A stretch of DNA of 9,066 bases, taken from an uncultured Clostridium sp. Lineage in GTDB: Bacteria > Bacillota > Clostridia > Clostridiales > Clostridiaceae. The stretch covers positions 1-9,066 of the forward strand of contig NZ_CALEVF010000347.1 in the NCBI RefSeq assembly GCF_937920395.1, in the 5' to 3' direction. This document shows, one piece after another, positions 6,394 through 9,066 of this stretch. The notes under the pieces were generated by a model. The model saw only the letters and a program-made list of their open reading frames with translations, was not told the origin of the DNA and searched no databases. Numbering within the stretch: position 1 is the stretch's first letter; each line of letters opens with the position of its first letter. The position numbers and the translations under genes are program-made.

Positions 6394-6768
6394 TTGTTGA
6401 TTGAACGTGAACAAATCATTATAAATTATTTTCAATCCTGGTTAGACAAGAATGACCTAATATTAACAGCAACTTTTGACGCAAACATAATCTATAGTGA
6501 ATGTTATGGTCCTGAATACCATGGATTAGATAGCATTAAAAGATGGTTTAAAGACTGGAATAAACAAGGGACAGTAATAGAGTGGGATATTAAACAATTT
6601 ATTAATCAAGCAAGTATGACAGTTGTTGAATGGTATTTTAAATGTGAATATGAAAGAAATATTGGGGAATTTGATGGTGTATCAATAATTGAATTTAATG
6701 ATGATAATTATATTATTAGTTTAAAAGAATTCCAATCTAAAATTCCACATTACTACCCTTATAAGTAA
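6394..6768 (+). CDS. SnoaL-like / NTF2-like small protein
   Basis: 124 residues, one compact domain, no signal peptide. The layout is that of the NTF2-like cone fold used by SnoaL-type proteins. An N-terminal helix (REQIIINYFQSWLDKN) is followed by an ECYGPEYHGLDSIKRWF block around residues 36-52. The beta strands VVEWYFKC and GVSIIEFN come next, then a conserved-looking tail EFQSKIPHYYPY. Such proteins bind or convert small ligands in their pocket (isomerases, hydrolases, dehydratases), and the family gives no specific reaction here. AGGGGGTG (6383-6390) precedes two adjacent UUG codons. The second, at 6397, has the better spacing (8 bases), and the two starts differ by one residue. The alpha/beta hydrolase gene begins 29 bases after its stop, so the two are probably co-transcribed. 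Confidence 0.85.
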   Translation: MLIEREQIIINYFQSWLDKNDLILTATFDANIIYSECYGPEYHGLDSIKRWFKDWNKQGTVIEWDIKQFINQASMTVVEWYFKCEYERNIGEFDGVSIIEFNDDNYIISLKEFQSKIPHYYPYK

Positions 6769-6797
6769 AATGTAAAATAAAAAGGTGGCTAATAGTT

Positions 6798-7427
6798 ATG
6801 AATAAATCCTTTATTAAAATAAAATCATCTTGGGGCCATGTCATATTTAATATGTTAATAAGTCAATCAATTAAATCCGATTCTATCGTTGTTATTTTTC
6901 CAGGTGGAGGATATAGTTGTGATAAACCATTACTTCATTATGCAAGAAAAGTGACATCACTTTCAGGGTGTGATGTCCTAAGTTTAGAATATGGTTATTT
7001 TAAAACTAATAATTCATTTAATTATCAGTTTATTAATAATATAATAGAAGAGTCATATGAAGCAATTAAATTAGTGCTTTTAAATTCATATAAAAATATT
7101 TATTTTATTAGTAAAAGTTTCGGTACAGAGATTGCAGGAGAAATTAGTAGACGACTTGGATATGATAAAGTTAACAATTTATTTCTGACACCTACACCTA
7201 ATTGCTTTACTCATATAGAAAATTCAAAATGTATTGTAGTAGTGGGAACAAAAGATTCAGTTATTTCTAAAGAACAGATTCTTAGAATAGGCACAAATCA
7301 TTTAGTTGATTTGCATGTTATTGATGGAGCTGTACATTCTTTAGAGGTAGAAGATAATTACATTAAAAGTTTAGATATTTTAAGAAAAATTTCTATTTTG
7401 TATGAAAAGTTTGTAAGTAATAATTAA
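6798..7427 (+). CDS. Alpha/beta hydrolase
   Basis: 209 residues, a compact cytoplasmic hydrolase. The oxyanion-type loop FPGGGYS lies at residues 34-40. The nucleophile elbow is SKSFG with Ser107, where the first Gly of the usual G-x-S-x-G is Ser. The acid is likely Asp153 in GTKDSV, and the base His180 in GAVHSLE, giving triad order Ser-Asp-His at normal spacing. Expected chemistry is hydrolysis of an ester, thioester or amide in a small molecule; the substrate is unknown. AAAGGTGG (6781-6788) is 9 bases before the ATG. It follows the NTF2-like gene closely, so the two proteins may act on related compounds. This is inferred from spacing only. Confidence 0.85.
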   Translation: MNKSFIKIKSSWGHVIFNMLISQSIKSDSIVVIFPGGGYSCDKPLLHYARKVTSLSGCDVLSLEYGYFKTNNSFNYQFINNIIEESYEAIKLVLLNSYKNIYFISKSFGTEIAGEISRRLGYDKVNNLFLTPTPNCFTHIENSKCIVVVGTKDSVISKEQILRIGTNHLVDLHVIDGAVHSLEVEDNYIKSLDILRKISILYEKFVSNN

Positions 7428-7577
7428 TTATATATATTTTACAATTTTTATAGTCGCAAGTAACACATATCTTATGATGTGGGATTTAATATAAATAAAT
7501 TACGTCGAGATTGTAATATAATGTGGCATATGAGAGATGTAAATAGTAATACGAATTATGAATTAATTATTTGATGG

Positions 7578-7585
7578 AAAAGGAG
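7578..7585 (+). promoter_or_regulatory. Ribosome binding site deciding a UUG start
   Basis: AAAAGGAG is 7 bases before TTG 7593. A TATAAT at 7517-7522 upstream could be a -10 element, but no matching -35 is seen. Confidence 0.6.
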
Positions 7586-7592
7586 TGATTTT

Positions 7593-8150
7593 TTGAAAGT
7601 TATAAGTACATTTTTAGAAGAAGTGAAAATTCTTGAATATGAGTTTAATACTGATAATAGAGGACTTTCCTATCCACTGTATTGTAAAAGTGAATTGGAA
7701 AAAGGGGAAATTTACTTTAATTATATAGAGGAACGCATATATTGTTCTGCGAAGGCAGGTACACTGTATGGCATACACTTTCAAAATAACCCAAAACCAC
7801 AGGCTAAACTATTATTTTGTATTAAGGGTAGGGGAATTGATTATGCTATTGATTTACGAAAAGACTCTTCTACATACTTGAAATGGGTAAGTGTGGAATT
7901 AAGTGAGAATAATCGGAAACAGATATATATTCCTAAAGGGTTCGGTCATGCTTTTATTTCATTGGAAGATGATACAAAAAATGTTATGCGTTTTGATGAG
8001 CCATTTGATTCTCGTTATTCAAGACAAATTGCTTATAATGATTCTGAAATAGGGCTTATATACCCAATTGATAATCTAATATTGGCACCTCATGACATTA
8101 AAGCACCTACATTAGAAAATAGCGATTTAAATTTACAAATAAGATTATAA
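7593..8150 (+). CDS. RmlC-type cupin, dTDP-4-dehydrorhamnose 3,5-epimerase family
   Basis: 185 residues, the family's normal length. RmlC hallmarks run in order: GIHFQ with catalytic-type His62, QAKLL with Lys72, GRGIDYAIDLRKDSSTY, IPKGFGHAFISL, and PHDIKAP with Asp168. Classical RmlC inverts carbons 3 and 5 of dTDP-4-keto-6-deoxyglucose during dTDP-rhamnose synthesis. By hand alignment, the catalytic acid Tyr that follows the strand after the IP-G-HAF loop is not in place: the segment reads RFDEPFDSRY, with Phe138/Asp139 where Tyr-Tyr is usual. Tyr142 is the nearest Tyr. So it could be an epimerase acting at one carbon, a different sugar-nucleotide enzyme, or a non-catalytic relative. No rmlA, rmlB, rmlD or glycosyltransferase gene is in the window, so a rhamnose operon is not supported. 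The start is UUG with a strong ribosome binding site. Confidence 0.82.
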   Translation: MKVISTFLEEVKILEYEFNTDNRGLSYPLYCKSELEKGEIYFNYIEERIYCSAKAGTLYGIHFQNNPKPQAKLLFCIKGRGIDYAIDLRKDSSTYLKWVSVELSENNRKQIYIPKGFGHAFISLEDDTKNVMRFDEPFDSRYSRQIAYNDSEIGLIYPIDNLILAPHDIKAPTLENSDLNLQIRL

Positions 8151-8192
8151 GCATAATATACACTCGTTAAATTCTAAATTATAGAGCTGAAA

Positions 8193-8225
8193 GAATATAA
8201 TTTTATATTCAGTTGTGTCGAACTG
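8193..8225. repeat. Two adjacent hairpins after the epimerase-like gene
   Basis: GAATATA (8193-8199) pairs with TATATTC (8204-8210), and CAGTT (8210-8214) pairs with AACTG (8221-8225) around GTGTCG. No T run follows, so a terminator role is doubtful. AGTTGTGTCG in the second hairpin recurs at 8884-8893, again as a hairpin loop. Confidence 0.35.
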
Positions 8226-8296
8226 GTAAACTAATTCGTAATATAATTATTAATAAACACCTCGATAAATCATATTTAGTAATTTTAAAAAATGTC

Positions 8297-8325
8297 TTGT
8301 TTTCTATTTTAAATCATTATATGAT
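8297..8325 (+). promoter_or_regulatory. Promoter of the GyrI-like gene
   Basis: TTGTTT (8297-8302) and TATGAT (8320-8325) are separated by exactly 17 bases, a good housekeeping-sigma promoter. Transcription would start near 8332, leaving a 35-base leader to ATG 8367, whereas ATG 8340 would have almost no leader. The 10-bp palindrome ACATCGATGT (8334-8343) lies at the predicted start of transcription and could be an operator. Confidence 0.55.
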
Positions 8326-8366
8326 GTTTTTAGACATCGATGTACTTTATAAATAAAGGGGAAATT

Positions 8367-8822
8367 ATGAATATAAAGATTGAAAATATTTCTTTTTATA
8401 GGATTGCTTATTTTAGACAAATTGGACCTTATGGGTGGGATAATATTCAAACAATGGAAAAATTAAAGAAATGGGCTAAGGCCAATGGACTGCTTAATGA
8501 GCAATCTATCATACTAGGAATTGCCCATGATAACCCTGAATTAGTAGAACCTGAAAATTGTCGTTATGATACATGTCTTGTTATTTCAAATGATTATTGC
8601 ATTAGTGATAATTATATTAGTGAGGGTAGCATTCGTGGAGGAAAATATTCGGTTTTTAAAATAAGACATACAGCTGAAGAAGTTCAAAAAGCGTGGCTTA
8701 CAATTTTTCCAGGATTATTCAAGAAAGGTTATCAAATGGATGAAACAAGACCTATTCTTGAAAGATACAAGACTGAAATGATTAAAGAACATTATTGTGA
8801 AATTTGTGTACCAATTTACTAA
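8367..8822 (+). CDS. GyrI-like / AraC effector-binding-domain protein
   Basis: 151 residues from ATG 8367. I chose this over ATG 8340 because AAAGGGGA (8355-8362) sits just before it and the family normally begins with a short lead into the first strand. The fold family (GyrI-like small-molecule-binding domain, PF06445) shows in YRIAYFRQIGPYG (residues 11-23), LGIAHDNPELV, CRYDTCLV, IRGGKYSVF, ETRPILERY and a C-terminal CEICVPI. In AraC-type regulators this domain binds the inducer. Stand-alone versions include SbmC/GyrI, a gyrase inhibitor that protects against some DNA-damaging toxins. Relatives can bind or hydrolyse hydrophobic drugs. No helix-turn-helix is present, so it is not itself a DNA-binding regulator. 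It has its own promoter. Confidence 0.87.
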   Translation: MNIKIENISFYRIAYFRQIGPYGWDNIQTMEKLKKWAKANGLLNEQSIILGIAHDNPELVEPENCRYDTCLVISNDYCISDNYISEGSIRGGKYSVFKIRHTAEEVQKAWLTIFPGLFKKGYQMDETRPILERYKTEMIKEHYCEICVPIY

Positions 8823-8883
8823 AGTTTGGTTTTGAGAAATTCTACTTTATAGAATTGAATAAAATGAGTAAGTGTTAAGCATT

Positions 8884-8898
8884 AGTTGTGTCGCAACT
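8884..8898. repeat. Small hairpin sharing a 10-mer with 8211-8220
   Basis: AGTTG-TGTCG-CAACT forms a 5-bp stem with a 5-base loop. AGTTGTGTCG is identical to 8211-8220, where it is also in a hairpin. The two copies flank the GyrI-like gene in direct orientation, about 670 bases apart. Confidence 0.35.
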
Positions 8899-8973
8899 TT
8901 CAGATATTGTAACGCACCATATATTAAAAAAGAACCATAATAGCTATTGGTCAACTTCCCATTATTCTTAGCG

Positions 8974-9066
8974 AATTATACGAAGTTAGGCGCGAAAAAA
9001 AGCTCAAACCCTAGATAAGAGTCTGAGTGTAAAAAAATATAGAAATACGTCTAACTTTGAATAATT
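8974..9066. repeat. Imperfect inverted repeat reaching the window edge
   Basis: 8974-8992 pairs with 9048-9066 at 18 of 19 positions (two of them G-T on the + strand, one A/A mismatch). It may continue beyond the window. The 55 bases inside contain a separate minus-strand terminator-like hairpin. It could be a small inverted-repeat element or part of the neighbouring gene's termination region. Confidence 0.45.
8995..9027 (-). terminator. Minus-strand rho-independent terminator
   Basis: Read on the minus strand, CTCAGACT (9027-9020) pairs with GGTTTGAG (9010-9003) over eight positions with two G-U pairs and a 9-base loop. A C and then seven T residues (9001-8995) follow. The wobble pairs form only in the minus-strand RNA, where the T run also lies, so direction is clear. 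It predicts a minus-strand gene ending just right of the window, convergent with the GyrI-like gene. Confidence 0.55.

Noticed and set aside
8340..8366. Upstream ATG for the GyrI-like gene
   Set aside because: It lies only about 8 bases after the predicted start of transcription and has no ribosome binding site; ATG 8367 has both.
8816..8878. Acetyltransferase-like tail (LLKFGFEKFYFIELNKMSKC) after the GyrI-like stop
   Set aside because: It resembles a GNAT C-terminus, but it overlaps the GyrI-like gene, is under 25 codons and coincides with a 7-bp palindrome that accounts for part of the sequence.
8985..9055. Integron attC-like core sites (GTTAGGC and GTCTAAC)
   Set aside because: The two sequences fit the core consensus, but they are in the wrong order for one attC site and only about 60 bases apart as ends of two sites; no partner core site lies upstream.

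Overview
The window is a visibly AT-rich stretch of about 9.1 kb with every recognisable gene on the + strand. Strong purine-rich ribosome binding sites, several UUG starts (1750, 6394/6397, 7593), TATAAT-type promoters and a U-run hairpin terminator all point to a low-GC Gram-positive (Bacillota), most probably a clostridial or bacilli-like genome. No species can be named from the sequence. No rRNA, tRNA, CRISPR array, transposase or integrase is visible.

Layout. (1) 3-998 is the C-terminal part of a coiled-coil protein of unknown function whose start lies outside the window; it is closed by a clear terminator at 1027-1065. (2) 1066-1749 carries no intact gene, only a palindrome, small hairpins and possible relics. 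(3) 1750-3261 encodes a large PIN-type nuclease-like protein with two C-terminal zinc ribbons. (4) 3262-3668 is non-coding and holds four copies of a TTTGTC motif in both orientations, ahead of a promoter-like element. (5) 3669-4415 is a class III nucleotide-cyclase-like gene broken by at least one frameshift, followed at 4584-4964 by a DUF2513 gene. (6) 5034-5259 looks like a decayed fragment, possibly of an ABC-transporter substrate-binding protein. (7) 5442-8822 is a run of five small, intact, soluble proteins: a GNAT acetyltransferase (ZmaR-like fold family), a SnoaL/NTF2-like protein, an alpha/beta hydrolase, an RmlC-type cupin epimerase homologue and a GyrI-like effector-binding protein. 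(8) The last 240 bases have no convincing gene but contain hairpins, including a minus-strand terminator that implies a convergent gene just to the right of the window.

How it fits together. The mix of a nuclease-like PIN protein, a cyclase-like protein, a DUF2513 protein (a family I associate with phage and mobile DNA), gene relics and unrelated single-gene metabolic or detoxification functions is typical of an accessory region rather than a core operon. Only 6394-6768 and 6798-7427 (29 bases apart) look like a transcriptional pair; most other genes have their own leader. The most defence-like candidates are the PIN/zinc-ribbon protein and the cyclase-like/DUF2513 pair. A link between them is inference from adjacency, and the cyclase-like gene appears inactivated in this copy.
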